Shown: positions 29,582-39,528 of the stretch, one piece after another
Position numbering within the stretch: the first letter of the stretch is position 1
Layout: each line of letters starts with the position of its first letter
From: Halomonas sp. MCCC 1A13316
GTDB lineage: Bacteria; Pseudomonadota; Gammaproteobacteria; Pseudomonadales; Halomonadaceae
NCBI RefSeq assembly: GCF_014931605.1
Contig: NZ_CP053382.1
Span: forward strand, 1,426,001 to 1,490,000
Direction of reading: 5' to 3'
Length of the DNA: 64,000 nt
The notes under the pieces: model-generated
Seen by the model: only the letters and a program-made list of their open reading frames with translations
Databases searched by the model: none
Told to the model about the DNA's origin: nothing
Program-made: the position numbers and the translations under genes

Positions 29582-29824
29582 ATGGGACTTATTGCCTGGC
29601 TGATCATTGGTGGACTGGCGGGCTGGATCGCCGGCAACATCATGCGCGGCGGCGGCTTCGGTATTCTGCCCAACATCGGCGTAGGCATTGTGGGAGCCGT
29701 GATCGGGGGCTTCCTGTTTCGCCTGCTAGGGCTGCAGGCCGGCGGATTCATCGGCTCGCTGGTCACGGCGACTGTCGGCGCGGTGGTACTGCTGTGGGTG
29801 ATTGCCAAGATCCGAAAAACCTAG
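29582..29824 (+). CDS. GlsB/YeaQ/YmgE-family small membrane protein
   Basis: 80 residues, three hydrophobic glycine-rich segments (LIAWLIIGGLAGWIAGNIM; PNIGVGIVGAVIGGFLFRLL; LVTATVGAVVLLWVIAKI). This is the transglycosylase-associated protein family, typically stress induced and located in the inner membrane; no enzymatic activity is established. AAAGGAGAG ribosome site. Followed by a strong hairpin. Confidence 0.9.
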   Translation: MGLIAWLIIGGLAGWIAGNIMRGGGFGILPNIGVGIVGAVIGGFLFRLLGLQAGGFIGSLVTATVGAVVLLWVIAKIRKT

Positions 29825-29841
29825 GCTGAGTGGCATAGGAT

Positions 29842-29873
29842 GAATCGGCCCGGGAAATTGCCCGGGCCGATTC
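29842..29873. terminator. 13-bp hairpin between convergent genes
   Basis: GAATCGGCCCGGG (29842-29854) pairs perfectly with CCCGGGCCGATTC (29861-29873), loop AAATTG. It follows the GlsB-type gene by 17 nt and ends 18 nt before the convergent barrel gene's stop. The plus side has a short T-rich GTTTG, so it probably ends transcription from both directions. Confidence 0.75.
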
Positions 29874-29891
29874 GTTTGTGCCCGAACGATT

Positions 29892-30563
29892 TCAGAACGT
29901 GTAGCTGACTCCCACTACGGCGACCGGGTAAACGGGCCACTCATTGGCTTCGTCCTCGAGCCGCTGCTCCTCCTGGCGGATCTCCCAGCGCAGCTGGGCC
30001 GACAGGGGGGTGTCCAGGTTTTCGACACCGCTCGAGGTTCTCAAGGAAACCTCGGGGTCGGTGGGGATGATTCCGACTTCGGCGAAGACCCCTAAACCGC
30101 TGCGATGCGCCTGACGCCAGCCGAGGCCGGCATACGGCTGCACGCCATCGACCAGGGTCGCCTTGCCATGCAAGGTGCCGAGCGCATCGGTCGGGTAGCC
30201 CTGGTAGGTCGCGTTACGCGGGTGGCCCACGACGTCGGCATCGATATCCGGCAGCATGAGGCCGGCGCTGAGGAAGAAAGCGCTGGTGAAGGGATAATAG
30301 TCCAACGTCAACTTGCTTGCCGACAGGTTAACGTCGCCGTCATAGTTGACGTCCTTGGTGCTGTAGTCGTTGCTCCAGTCCAGTCCGCCGGTATAGCGGG
30401 CTGAGACGCCAAGACGTTCGCTGAAGCGCCACGCGAGGTCGGCGCCCGCGCCGGTGGTACCGGCAACGGCACCCAGGGTCATACGGTTGTCTTGAGCATA
30501 CACCTGAGTCGTGCCCAGCAAGCACAGGGTGGCGATCATGCCGGTGGCCGTCATCCTTTTCAT
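29892..30563 (-). CDS. Predicted outer-membrane beta-barrel protein
   Basis: 223 residues. Signal peptide ~1-23 (LCLLGTTQVYA before QDNRM), alternating amphipathic strands rich in Gly and aromatics (LGVSARYTGGLDW, ASKLTLDYYPFTSAFFLSAGL, GVQPYAGLGWRQ), and a C-terminal strand VAVVGVSYTF ending in Phe, the BAM recognition signature. Size fits an eight-strand OmpW/OmpX-like barrel, but I do not recognise a named family. Good GAGGAG ribosome site. Single gene. Confidence 0.7.
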   Translation of the reverse strand: MKRMTATGMIATLCLLGTTQVYAQDNRMTLGAVAGTTGAGADLAWRFSERLGVSARYTGGLDWSNDYSTKDVNYDGDVNLSASKLTLDYYPFTSAFFLSAGLMLPDIDADVVGHPRNATYQGYPTDALGTLHGKATLVDGVQPYAGLGWRQAHRSGLGVFAEVGIIPTDPEVSLRTSSGVENLDTPLSAQLRWEIRQEEQRLEDEANEWPVYPVAVVGVSYTF

Positions 30564-30802
30564 CGACTTACTCCTCGGTTTGCCATCGTTCGCGGTGGTG
30601 CGCCGCCTCGTTGAGTTAGCCAGTATGTCGGCAGCTTGAACCGATTGAAGTTTTCTTTTGTTGCCATAGCCTGGCGCGATTGGCGGCCGTTGGGGGCGGA
30701 ACTACCTTGTCAATCGAAGCCCAAGAATCAAGAGCGCCGGGTCAAGGCGGCTTGCTGAGTACGCAAGGAAGGATGGATCCATACGGCTACAGGAGTAAGA
30801 GC

Positions 30803-32953
30803 ATGGCGAACAACCCCCACACCACGCCCAACAGCGGTGCGCCCAACGACACCGACTTCAAGACCAACGAGCAAAGCAAGTCGGAGAATCTTGAGAAGTA
30901 CCGTAGCGATGCCACGGGCCACGACTTGCGCACCAATCACGGCACGCGCATTGCCGACAACCACAACTCGCTGAAGGCGGGAGAGCGAGGGCCGACGCTA
31001 CTCGAGGATTTCGTCTTTCGCGAGAAGCTCAACCACTTCGACAACGAGCGCATTCCAGAGCGTATCGTACATGCCCGCGGGGCCGCGGCCCACGGCTACT
31101 TCCAGCCCTACGACAATGCCGCCCAGTACTCCAAGGCAAGCCTGTTTCAGGACCACGGTAAGAAGACGCCGGTCTTCGTGCGCTTCTCCACGGTTCAGGG
31201 TTCGCGCGGCTCCAACGACACCGTGCGTGACGTACGCGGCTTCGCCACCAAGTTCTATACCGACGAGGGAAATTGGGATCTGGTCGGCAACGACATGCCG
31301 GTGTTCTTCATCCAGGATGCGATCAAGTTTCCCGACTTCGTTCATGCGGTGAAGCCCGAACCGCACAACGAGATTCCCCAGGGCCAGTCGGCCCACGACA
31401 CCTTCTGGGATTTCGTCTCGCTGATGCCGGAGTCGACCCACATGGTGCTGTGGACCATGTCCGATCGGGCCTTCCCGCGCCATTACCGCAACATGGAAGG
31501 CTTCGGCGTGCACACCTTCCGCCTGATCGATAAACAGGGCAGGTCGCGCTTCGTGAAATTCCACTGGAAGCCGCTGGCGGGTACCTGCTCGCTGATCTGG
31601 GACGAGGCGCAGAAGCTATGGGGCCGTGATCCCGACTTCAATCGGCGCATGATGTGGGAAGATATCGAGAACGGCGACTTCCTCGAGTACGAATTCGGCA
31701 TCCAGGTCGTCGAGGAGGAGGACGAGCACAAGTTTGACTTCGACCTTCTCGACCCCACCAAGATCATTCCCGAGGAGCAGGTGCCGGTCACGCCCATCGG
31801 CAAGATGGTACTCAACCGTAATCCGGACAACTATTTCGCCGAAACCGAGCAGGTCGCCTTCAATCCGGCCCACGTGGTGCCGGGTATCGATTTTACCAAC
31901 GATCCACTGCTGCAGGGACGACTGTTCTCTTATCTCGATACACAGATGCTGCGCCTGGGCGGGCCCAACTTCAACGAACTTCCCATCAACCAGCCGGTGT
32001 GCCCGTTCCACAACAACCAGCGCGATGCCATGCATCGCCAAACCATCAACAAGGGTCAAGCCTCCTACGAGCCCAACTCGATCGACGGCGGCTGGCCCAG
32101 CGAGACACCGGCAGCGCCCGAGAACGGTGGCTTCGAGTCCCACTACGAGCGTATCGATGCGCACAAGATTCGTGCCCGCAGCCCCTCGTTCGGCGACCAC
32201 TACTCCCAAGCCACGCTGTTCTGGAACAGCCAGACCGATGTGGAGAAGGAGCACATCATCGCCGCCTATACCTTCGAGCTCTCCAAGGTGCAGCGGCCGT
32301 GGATCCGCGAGCGCATGATCAAGGAGATTCTGCCCAACATCGACCTCGAGCTAGCGCGCCGGGTCGGTGAGAATCACGGCATCGAAGCGCCGACGGAGAA
32401 GCCGGCAGCTCCCGAGGAGCTGGGCCGGATTTCACAGCTGGAGTCGCCGGCACTGAGCCTGATGGCACGCCTGCCGGGCAACATCCAGTATCGCAAGGTG
32501 GCGATCCTGGCGGCCGACGGCGTCGATGGCGACCAGATCGAGGCGCTCAAGAAGAAGCTCGAGGCCGAAGGTGCACAGGGCCTGGTGATCGCGCCGAGCA
32601 TGGCACCGGTCAAGGCCGCGGGTGGAAAGAGCGTGACGCCCGACGCCATGCTCAACGGCATGCCCTCGGTGGCGGTGGACGCGGTAGTGGTGCCCGGCGG
32701 CACTGACAGCGTGGAAGCGCTGGCCCAGTCGGGACAGGGCCGTTACTACGTGCAGGAGGCTTACAAGCATCTCAAGGCGATCGCCGCTGTGGGTGAGGGC
32801 AAGTTGCTGCTGGACGCAGCGGACGTGCCTACCGGCGAAGAGGGCGTGCTGACAGGCGCCGCGGTGGACGATGTGTTTGCCCCGCTACGGGATGCGATGG
32901 GGCAGCATCGGGTGTGGGCGAGAGACCCGAAGGCCAACGATATGCCGGCCTGA
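30803..32953 (+). CDS. katE: Large-subunit monofunctional catalase (HPII type)
   Basis: Decomposes H2O2 in the cytosol. 716 residues from ATG 30803 (AGGAG ribosome site 7 nt upstream), in the size class of E. coli KatE. Distal heme residues H90 ([12 protein letters not shown]) and N163 (VGNDMPVFF), proximal heme tyrosine in [14 protein letters not shown]. The C-terminal ~150 residues form the flavodoxin/DJ-1-like domain specific to large catalases ([21 protein letters not shown]). The upstream 239 bp shows no clear promoter hexamers. Single gene, convergent with gabT. Confidence 0.95.
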   Translation: MANNPHTTPNSGAPNDTDFKTNEQSKSENLEKYRSDATGHDLRTNHGTRIADNHNSLKAGERGPTLLEDFVFREKLNHFDNERIPERIVHARGAAAHGYFQPYDNAAQYSKASLFQDHGKKTPVFVRFSTVQGSRGSNDTVRDVRGFATKFYTDEGNWDLVGNDMPVFFIQDAIKFPDFVHAVKPEPHNEIPQGQSAHDTFWDFVSLMPESTHMVLWTMSDRAFPRHYRNMEGFGVHTFRLIDKQGRSRFVKFHWKPLAGTCSLIWDEAQKLWGRDPDFNRRMMWEDIENGDFLEYEFGIQVVEEEDEHKFDFDLLDPTKIIPEEQVPVTPIGKMVLNRNPDNYFAETEQVAFNPAHVVPGIDFTNDPLLQGRLFSYLDTQMLRLGGPNFNELPINQPVCPFHNNQRDAMHRQTINKGQASYEPNSIDGGWPSETPAAPENGGFESHYERIDAHKIRARSPSFGDHYSQATLFWNSQTDVEKEHIIAAYTFELSKVQRPWIRERMIKEILPNIDLELARRVGENHGIEAPTEKPAAPEELGRISQLESPALSLMARLPGNIQYRKVAILAADGVDGDQIEALKKKLEAEGAQGLVIAPSMAPVKAAGGKSVTPDAMLNGMPSVAVDAVVVPGGTDSVEALAQSGQGRYYVQEAYKHLKAIAAVGEGKLLLDAADVPTGEEGVLTGAAVDDVFAPLRDAMGQHRVWARDPKANDMPA

Positions 32954-33108
32954 CAAATGCCTGCGCGAGCGAATCACTGCGTTGCGCGGTGCTCGGAATC
33001 CTCACATATACCCCATATGCTCCGGTTCCTGTGCTCCGTGCGCCTTGTGCTTCATCTCGCTCGGCGATTTGTTCAACACTTCCAGCGCTGAATATGATGC
33101 TAACGAGA

Positions 33109-33139
33109 ACGCCCGCCGGCATCGACTGCCGGCGGGCGT
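33109..33139. terminator. Hairpin between katE and gabT
   Basis: ACGCCCGCCGGCA (33109-33121) pairs perfectly with TGCCGGCGGGCGT (33127-33139), 5-nt loop. It lies 18 nt after the gabT stop on the minus strand, where it is followed by the T-rich TCTCGTT, so it most likely ends the gabD-gabT transcript. Confidence 0.75.
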
Positions 33140-33157
33140 GTGTCGCTGCAAGGAATG

Positions 33158-34450
33158 TCAGGCGGTAGCCTGGCTACCGACCAGTTCCTTGAGCGCGGCC
33201 TCGACGATATCCAGGCCTTCCTCGAGGATCTCGTCCTCGATGGTAACCGGCATCAGGAAGCGGATGGTGTTGCCGTAGAGGCCGCAGGAGAGCAGGATCA
33301 ATCCCTTCTCGCGGGCCTTCTTGCACAGCGCGGCGGCCAGGTCGGCGTCAGGCGTGTGCTTGGCCTTGTCTGATACCAGGTCGATGGCGGCCATGGAGCC
33401 CATGTTGCGAGCATTGTCGACGCAGTCGAAGTCGCTTTGCCATTGGCCGAAGCGCTTGGCCAGCTTGTCGCCGAGTGCCAGGCTTTTCTCGAGAATTTTC
33501 TCCTCCTCGAACACGTCGAGTACGGCCAGTGTCGCGGCGCAGGAGAGCGGGTTGCCGGTATAGGTGCCGCCCAGCGAGTTGGCACCCGAAGCATCCATTA
33601 CCCGGTCGGTCCCCACCACGGCGGAGATCGGCATGCCGTCGGCCATGCTCTTGGCCATGGTGATGATGTCCGGCTCGACGCCACTGTGTTCTATGGCGAA
33701 CAGCTTCCCGGTGCGACCGAAACCCGACTGCACTTCGTCGACGATCATCAGCATGCCGTGCTCGTCGCAGATCTCGCGAATCGCCTTGAGGAAGCTGGTC
33801 GGAGCGGGGTAGAAGCCACCCTCGCCGAGGACCGGCTCGAGTACGATGGCGGCAGTGTCGCGGGGGTTGGCGTCGGTCTTGATCGCCATCTTCAGGCCGC
33901 GCAGCGCCTCGTCTTCGCTGACGCCGTGGTAGGGCACGGGGTAAGGGGCGCGGAAGACGTTGCCCGGCATGGTGCCGAAGTCGGTCGCGTAGGGCGCGAC
34001 CTTGCCGTTCATGGCCATGGTCATGAAGGTACGGCCATGGTAGCCGCCATCGAAGCAGATCACGTTGTTCTTGCCGGTGGCGGCGCGGGCGATCTTCACT
34101 GCGTTCTCGAGTGCCTCGGCGCCCGAGTTGGCCAGCATCACCTTGGCGTGACCACGTACGGGGGTAACCTGGCTCAGGCGCTCGGCGACCTTCACGTAGC
34201 CCTCGTAGGGCATCACGGTCTGGCAGGTATGCATTACCTTGTCGAGCTGCGCCTTCACCGCTTCGACCACCTTGGGATGGCGATGGCCGATATTGAGCAC
34301 GCCGATGCCGCCGGCAAAGTCGATGATGCGGTTGCCGTCAGCGTCCCAGATCAGCGCGTTCTCGGCGCGATCGGCAAACTGGGTGGCGGGGCTGGCGGCG
34401 CCATTGGCGACGTAGCGTTGCTTGAGTTCGTTAAGCTGTGCGTTATTCAT
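33158..34450 (-). CDS. gabT: 4-aminobutyrate aminotransferase
   Basis: PLP enzyme (class III aminotransferase) moving the amino group of GABA to 2-oxoglutarate, giving succinate semialdehyde. 430 residues; PLP lysine K267 in IITMAKSMADGMP, D238 in MLIVDEVQSGFGRTG, phosphate-binding NSGAEALENAVKIAR. GGGAGG ribosome site. Follows gabD by 33 nt in the same operon; the product is oxidised to succinate by GabD and enters the TCA cycle. Confidence 0.93.
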   Translation of the reverse strand: MNNAQLNELKQRYVANGAASPATQFADRAENALIWDADGNRIIDFAGGIGVLNIGHRHPKVVEAVKAQLDKVMHTCQTVMPYEGYVKVAERLSQVTPVRGHAKVMLANSGAEALENAVKIARAATGKNNVICFDGGYHGRTFMTMAMNGKVAPYATDFGTMPGNVFRAPYPVPYHGVSEDEALRGLKMAIKTDANPRDTAAIVLEPVLGEGGFYPAPTSFLKAIREICDEHGMLMIVDEVQSGFGRTGKLFAIEHSGVEPDIITMAKSMADGMPISAVVGTDRVMDASGANSLGGTYTGNPLSCAATLAVLDVFEEEKILEKSLALGDKLAKRFGQWQSDFDCVDNARNMGSMAAIDLVSDKAKHTPDADLAAALCKKAREKGLILLSCGLYGNTIRFLMPVTIEDEILEEGLDIVEAALKELVGSQATA

Positions 34451-34483
34451 CTAGCCTCCCTCATGCGAGAACGTTGCGGGCGA

Positions 34484-35929
34484 TCAAAGGCCGCCGACAC
34501 AGACGTATTTTAGTTCAGTAAATTCATCCAGGCCGTGGTGTGAACCCTCGCGGCCCAGGCCCGACTCCTTGACGCCACCAAAGGGCGCAAGTTCGGTGGA
34601 AAGAATCCCTTCGTTGACGGCCACCATGCCATACTCCAGGCCCTCCATCACATGCCAGATTCGGCGATAGTCGCGAGCGTAGAAGTAGGCCGCCAGGCCG
34701 AACTCGGTGGCGTTGGCCATGGCGATGGCCTGCTCGTCGGTATCGAAGCGAAATACGGGCGCCAGCGGGCCGAAGGTTTCCTCGCGTGCCACGCGCATCT
34801 CATCGGTGACGTCGGCGATCACCGTGGGCTGGAAGAAGGTGCCCCCGAGTGCGTGGGGCTCGCCGCCGCATACCAATCTGCCGCCCTTGGCCAGGGCATC
34901 GGCAATGTGGGATTGCACCTTTTCCACCGCAGCCGCATTGATCAGCGGCCCTTGGATCACACCCTCGTCGAGACCATTGCCCACCTGGAGCTTGCCGACC
35001 CGGGCGGCCAGTTTCTCGACGAAGGCATCGTAAATGCCCGATTGCACCAGCAGACGGTTGGTACACACGCAGGTCTGGCCCGAATTACGGTACTTCGAGG
35101 CCACTGCACCCTCGATGGCGGCGTCCAGGTCGGCGTCGTCGAAGACGATGAAGGGCGCATTGCCACCGAGCTCCAGGGAGGCCTTCTTGACCGTGCCGGC
35201 GCATTGCGCGAGCAGGCGCTTGCCCACCGGCGTGGAGCCGGTGAAGGAGACCTTGCGCACCCGCGGATCGGTGGTCAGCACCTCGCCGATCTCGGCGGGA
35301 CGGCTCGCCGTGATCACGTTGAGCACGCCGCTGGGGAAGCCTACCTGCTCGGCCAGCCTGGCCAGGGCCAGGGCTGTCAGCGGCGTGGCCTCGGCGGACT
35401 TGATCACCACCGGGCAACCGGCGGCCAGTGCCGGAGCGCACTTGCGCGTGATCATCGCCAACGGGAAGTTCCATGGGGTGATGGCCGCCACCACACCGAT
35501 CGGCTCGCGGAAGACCAGGATGCGCTTGTCGGCGCCATGGCTGGGCAAGGTTTCGCCAGCCATGCGCTTGGCCTCTTCGGCATAGAACTCGACGAACGAT
35601 GCCCCATAGGCAACTTCGCCGCGGGATTCCGCCAGGGGCTTGCCTTGCTCGAGTGTCATCAGGCGGGCCAGCGATTCCTGGTGGGCCATGATGGCATCGA
35701 ACCAGGCGCGCAACAGGGCCGCACGCTGCTTGGCAGGCTGGCGGCGCCATGCCGGCCAGGCCGCTTCCGCCGCCGCCACGGCATCACGCGCATCGTCCGC
35801 GGTAAGGTCCGGCACGCTGGCCAGGATTTTGCCGCTGGCAGGGTCGGTCACGTCGAAGCGGCGCTCGGCGTCGCGCCACCGGCCGTCGATGAAGGCCTTG
35901 TTGGTGAAGATGTCGGCAGGGAGTGACAT
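34484..35929 (-). CDS. gabD: Succinate-semialdehyde dehydrogenase (NADP+)
   Basis: 481 residues, one short of E. coli GabD. Catalytic C287 in NSGQTCVCTNRLL, general base E253 in LELGGNAPF, cofactor motif FTGSTPVGK, and C-terminal FGGVKESGLGREG. First gene of gabDT. The 205-bp upstream gap contains an AT-rich stretch (35940-35985) with the 8-bp palindrome AAACGTTT that probably carries the promoter; no gab regulator gene is adjacent. Confidence 0.93.
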   Translation of the reverse strand: MSLPADIFTNKAFIDGRWRDAERRFDVTDPASGKILASVPDLTADDARDAVAAAEAAWPAWRRQPAKQRAALLRAWFDAIMAHQESLARLMTLEQGKPLAESRGEVAYGASFVEFYAEEAKRMAGETLPSHGADKRILVFREPIGVVAAITPWNFPLAMITRKCAPALAAGCPVVIKSAEATPLTALALARLAEQVGFPSGVLNVITASRPAEIGEVLTTDPRVRKVSFTGSTPVGKRLLAQCAGTVKKASLELGGNAPFIVFDDADLDAAIEGAVASKYRNSGQTCVCTNRLLVQSGIYDAFVEKLAARVGKLQVGNGLDEGVIQGPLINAAAVEKVQSHIADALAKGGRLVCGGEPHALGGTFFQPTVIADVTDEMRVAREETFGPLAPVFRFDTDEQAIAMANATEFGLAAYFYARDYRRIWHVMEGLEYGMVAVNEGILSTELAPFGGVKESGLGREGSHHGLDEFTELKYVCVGGL

Positions 35930-36134
35930 GGAAACTCCATATGTTGATTATCTTGTTTGTCGAGTGTGCATTATTTAAAACGTTTCGCCAAGACTCCATC
36001 AAACGGGCCGTCAAGTTTTTTTAGCCGTCCACAGCCATCGGCGTGCGCCGCGCTTTCCGCTACACTAGGCGCCGATTTCCCTAGTGTGGCAGTGCTGCAC
36101 TTTTATCTCTGCTGGTTGAACGTCGAGGTGAGAC

Positions 36135-38600
36135 TTGGTCGATCCCCTTTACGCCTGGTGGGCTCAGCAACTGGTCCTGTGCGACTGGGCCTTCGAGCCT
36201 GAACCCAACACGATCGAGGCTAAGGCGGCCAGTGCCAGGTTACAGGCGCTGGGCGTGAACGATCGCGGAGAGTTGGGCTGGCGTCTGATCGAGGCCTTCG
36301 GCACCGGCACCGCCGATCCTGCGCGCCTGCTGTCGACACTAGAGCTGCTCGCCCTGGCCGGGTCGGCCAGTTGGCTAAGCGAGCCACGCTTGCGTAGCTG
36401 GCTGGTGCGCCTGACTGATGAGATCACACGTCTCTACCCAAACCTGGGAAGCTGGCTCGAGGCGCTGCGGCATGCCAAGAGTGCCGAGGGTTGGGTACGC
36501 GGTGACGATAGCTTCTGGGAAGCCTGCGAGGCCTTGGCGGTCCTCGAGCGTGACGGCGAGGGCATTACCTGGGACACCCTGACCGAATGGGTCGCCAAGC
36601 AGCGCAAGGACCGCACGCTCACGCTCTGGCCAGATGCCCCGCAGGCTAGTGCCTGGCGTCTGAGAGCGGCTTTCTCCCCGGTGGTGGAAGAGCCGCCTGG
36701 TGAGTTGGATTGTCCCGATGCGAAGGATTGGCTATGGCGCCACTGGCAGGTCGAAGACCGCACCGGGCTGATCCAGAGCCTGCTGTGGCTGGCTGGCTAT
36801 GGCCACCGGCAGGGCTGGGACCTGGATGCCTCTCGCTTGCTGGCGGCACCGGATGACGAGCGGCAAGCGTGGCTCGAGGGGCTCACCAATGCCGAGCGTG
36901 ATTTTGGCCGGGTGTTACTTGACCTGGTTGAACGCGGCGAACCGCTGGAGTGGGCCGCCTGGGATTGGTTGCGGCTGATCGACCTGGCCTGGGCCGGTGC
37001 TTGTGCCGGCTGGCTCGACGTAACAGAAGCCCGGGATTTTGCCACCCATGGTGCCGACCTGATACTTCGTCGCTACAGCGACTGGTCGGCGCTGGCACGA
37101 GCCTATCAGCGGGGCTGTAGCCTGTTCGAGGGACATGATCGACTGGCTGACATGCAGCGTGACTGGAGCCTGCTGCTCAACTCTCCCGTCAGCCCCTGGC
37201 GGGCACCGCTGCAACAGTTGCTGAGCGAGGAAGAGCGGGAGACGTCGCGGCACTCCATCATGGCCTGGCGGCGTTCGCCACGCCATTGGGTACTGGCATT
37301 GGCCTCGGTGCGCGAGCCGGAGTTCGGTATGCGCCAAGGGCCGGCCGGGCCGGTCGCCGTCGAGCGGCGCTCCGATGCCCTGCGTTACCTCGACGAGACC
37401 TTGGGGCTACACCCCGATGAAGGCGCGGATGCGCTGACGCGTTACTGGTTGCCGGCCCAGGCCCATCACCTCAATCAGTTGGCGGCCGATGCCGCCCATG
37501 GTGCCTTGCCCGCGGCCGACACCCCGTTCGGACGGCCCGAGGCCGAAGACTTGGGCAGCCTCGCGGCGCTGAAGCAGGGCAGCCGCCATGCGGCGACCAT
37601 CCACATGGCCGAGAAGTACGCCTTCTATCTGCAGATGGCGATGGACAGCGAGGCGTTCGATGCCGAGGCGCTGAATGCGCTGGCTGAGGCACTACGTGGC
37701 ACCCTGTGTCGTTTCTACCCCGATGCCCGCCGTCTACTCGAGGCCTGGACCCAGTGGGAGCGCCTGTTGCCGGAAGGGGAGCATCCGCCACTGCTCAACG
37801 AGATCCGCTGGCACCTGGACGATCCGGGTAGCCCGTTTCATTGGCTCGATTGGCATTCGGCACAGTGGCAAGAGCCCGGCCCGCGTCCGACCCTGTCGCG
37901 CTTCACCGCCATGGCCTTGGTGGGACCGCTCAACAATGCTGCCTGGAGCGAACCGCATGTCGAGAGCGAACGGGAAGCAGTTTCGATCAAGGAGTGGATA
38001 GACGGGCACTATGGGCTGCATGGCCAAGCCGAGCTCAGCGAATTTCTCGATTTTCTGCTCGAAGCGGGCGACCGGCAGGAGTACCAGATCAACTACGCGC
38101 CCTATACGCTCAATGCTCAGCGACTGGCCTCGGAAATCGCCATGTTGGAAACCGGTGAGTGCAGTGAGGAGGATCGCACCCATCTGTTGCGCTTGCAGCG
38201 CGTGCGAGACAATACCGATGGCTGCAACGAGTTGGACATGACCGCATGGGATGTCGCCCAGGCGGTAGACCTTGCCATCGCCGGTCGTCAGCTTGGCTGG
38301 CTGGATGGCGCTGCCTTCAGCGCCATGCTGGAACGCGCCCATGCGCTGGCAGCCGAACATTACGGAAGTTGGGAGGAGTACGCCCGGGGCCTCTTTGCGG
38401 GGTTCTCCTTCTTTATGGGCGAGACGCCCGAGCGCGAGGGCTTCCTCGGCGGGTTTCGCCAGGCACTGGTCGCATGGCTGTCCGGGGCGCCGCCGCTGGC
38501 CGGCTCCTGGGCGAGCCTGGATTTCCCCGGGGCCAGACCGCGTCATTGGGCGCCTATGCATATCGACACGCTACCGGGCGACATGAAAACGCTACATTAG
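36135..38600 (+). CDS. Large protein with repeated DUF1266 modules
   Basis: 821 residues, soluble, rich in Trp, Leu, Ala. DUF1266 proteins (YbeU/YbeR-like) are usually ~200-250 residues; here the module recurs. Two clear copies are 275-333 (AWDWLRLIDLAWAGACAGWL ... LFEG) and 704-762 (AWDVAQAVDLAIAGRQLGWL ... FFMG). Weaker copies are suggested at ~36-120 and ~490-548, with recurring linkers NSPVSPW and DPGSPFHW. Start is TTG 36135 behind GAGGTGAG; an in-frame TGA lies directly upstream, so no longer start exists. No signal peptide or membrane helix. Function unknown; it stands alone. Confidence 0.75.
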   Translation: MVDPLYAWWAQQLVLCDWAFEPEPNTIEAKAASARLQALGVNDRGELGWRLIEAFGTGTADPARLLSTLELLALAGSASWLSEPRLRSWLVRLTDEITRLYPNLGSWLEALRHAKSAEGWVRGDDSFWEACEALAVLERDGEGITWDTLTEWVAKQRKDRTLTLWPDAPQASAWRLRAAFSPVVEEPPGELDCPDAKDWLWRHWQVEDRTGLIQSLLWLAGYGHRQGWDLDASRLLAAPDDERQAWLEGLTNAERDFGRVLLDLVERGEPLEWAAWDWLRLIDLAWAGACAGWLDVTEARDFATHGADLILRRYSDWSALARAYQRGCSLFEGHDRLADMQRDWSLLLNSPVSPWRAPLQQLLSEEERETSRHSIMAWRRSPRHWVLALASVREPEFGMRQGPAGPVAVERRSDALRYLDETLGLHPDEGADALTRYWLPAQAHHLNQLAADAAHGALPAADTPFGRPEAEDLGSLAALKQGSRHAATIHMAEKYAFYLQMAMDSEAFDAEALNALAEALRGTLCRFYPDARRLLEAWTQWERLLPEGEHPPLLNEIRWHLDDPGSPFHWLDWHSAQWQEPGPRPTLSRFTAMALVGPLNNAAWSEPHVESEREAVSIKEWIDGHYGLHGQAELSEFLDFLLEAGDRQEYQINYAPYTLNAQRLASEIAMLETGECSEEDRTHLLRLQRVRDNTDGCNELDMTAWDVAQAVDLAIAGRQLGWLDGAAFSAMLERAHALAAEHYGSWEEYARGLFAGFSFFMGETPEREGFLGGFRQALVAWLSGAPPLAGSWASLDFPGARPRHWAPMHIDTLPGDMKTLH

Positions 38601-38835
38601 GACTCGCCCTGGTCTGGAAGGGTGGTTTATAGTCAGCTGGTTTAATGGCATGGCTCCCAATGTGGGGCCTTCGTGCAGAAATGAACGTGAGCCGGCGCAA
38701 GGCCGCTCTGGCAGTGGTACGGGCAAAGGAAAGGCCAGGCACCACTGCCACAGCGATCCTCTCGGGTGTGTCAGGTAGGGCTTGTTTGCTCGACCGGGGC
38801 ATGCGTGCGGCTCAGGGAATGAGGACTTCGCAAGT

Positions 38836-39456
38836 ATGGTGGCCACGGGATCGAGTCGTATTGCTATGCTTGTTGTGTCGCTGGCGTCGCTGTCCGGGTG
38901 TGCTGGATCACCGAATTCGACGTTGGAAGCTCCGGACGACTACTTTGCACGGCAGCTGCCTGGCATGTCGTCTTCCTACAGCCCGCAGATGTCCCCGGTG
39001 GACAATCCCATCTTGAGCGTGAACAGCCTGCACAATCCACCGCCCGAGCTGGTCCGTGAAGCGCTGTTGGCTCAGCACGAGCGCTGGGCCGGGACGCCCT
39101 ATCGGCTCGGCGGTACCGGCCGAGGCGGGATCGACTGCTCGGCGCTGGTGCAGAACGTATTCAGTGAGACCTTCCGTCTCGAACTACCGCGCTCCACCAG
39201 CGAGCAGGTCCAGCAGGGCACGCCGATCTCCCGCGACGAGCTGCAGGTGGGCGATCTGGTTTTCTTCCGCCCGCCGGGTCGCTACGACCATGTCGGCATC
39301 TATGTCGGCGACGGTTATTTTCTTCACGCCTCTACCTCCCAGGGCGTGATGCTCTCCGAGCTCGACAACATCTATTGGCAGCGCCACTACTGGCAGGCCC
39401 GCCGGACCCTGGAGCCGACGACCCTGGCGCAGCGAGTCGTCAACCCCGAAGGCTGA
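38836..39456 (+). CDS. NlpC/P60-family lipoprotein (murein endopeptidase-like)
   Basis: 206 residues from ATG 38836 (GAGGA upstream). Lipoprotein signal with lipobox LSGC (C22), Ser/Pro-rich linker, then an NlpC/P60 domain ~73-200 with catalytic C101 (GIDCSALV), H152 (RYDHVGIYVG) and third polar residue H164 (YFLHAS). MepS/Spr-type enzymes cleave peptide cross-links in peptidoglycan to permit wall growth. Anchored probably in the outer membrane, since Ala follows the lipid-carrying Cys. Start could be placed further upstream, but the lipobox supports this one. Confidence 0.9.
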   Translation: MVATGSSRIAMLVVSLASLSGCAGSPNSTLEAPDDYFARQLPGMSSSYSPQMSPVDNPILSVNSLHNPPPELVREALLAQHERWAGTPYRLGGTGRGGIDCSALVQNVFSETFRLELPRSTSEQVQQGTPISRDELQVGDLVFFRPPGRYDHVGIYVGDGYFLHASTSQGVMLSELDNIYWQRHYWQARRTLEPTTLAQRVVNPEG

Positions 39457-39528
39457 GGCCAAGCCGGCCCGACCGGACAGGCTGCCAGAGCCCAGACAGG
39501 CTTCCGCACGAAAGCCGGCGCTTGATTC

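Noticed and set aside
33001..33060. Short open frames between katE and gabT
   Set aside because: No ribosome site, no family resemblance; the region only holds the gabDT terminator hairpin.
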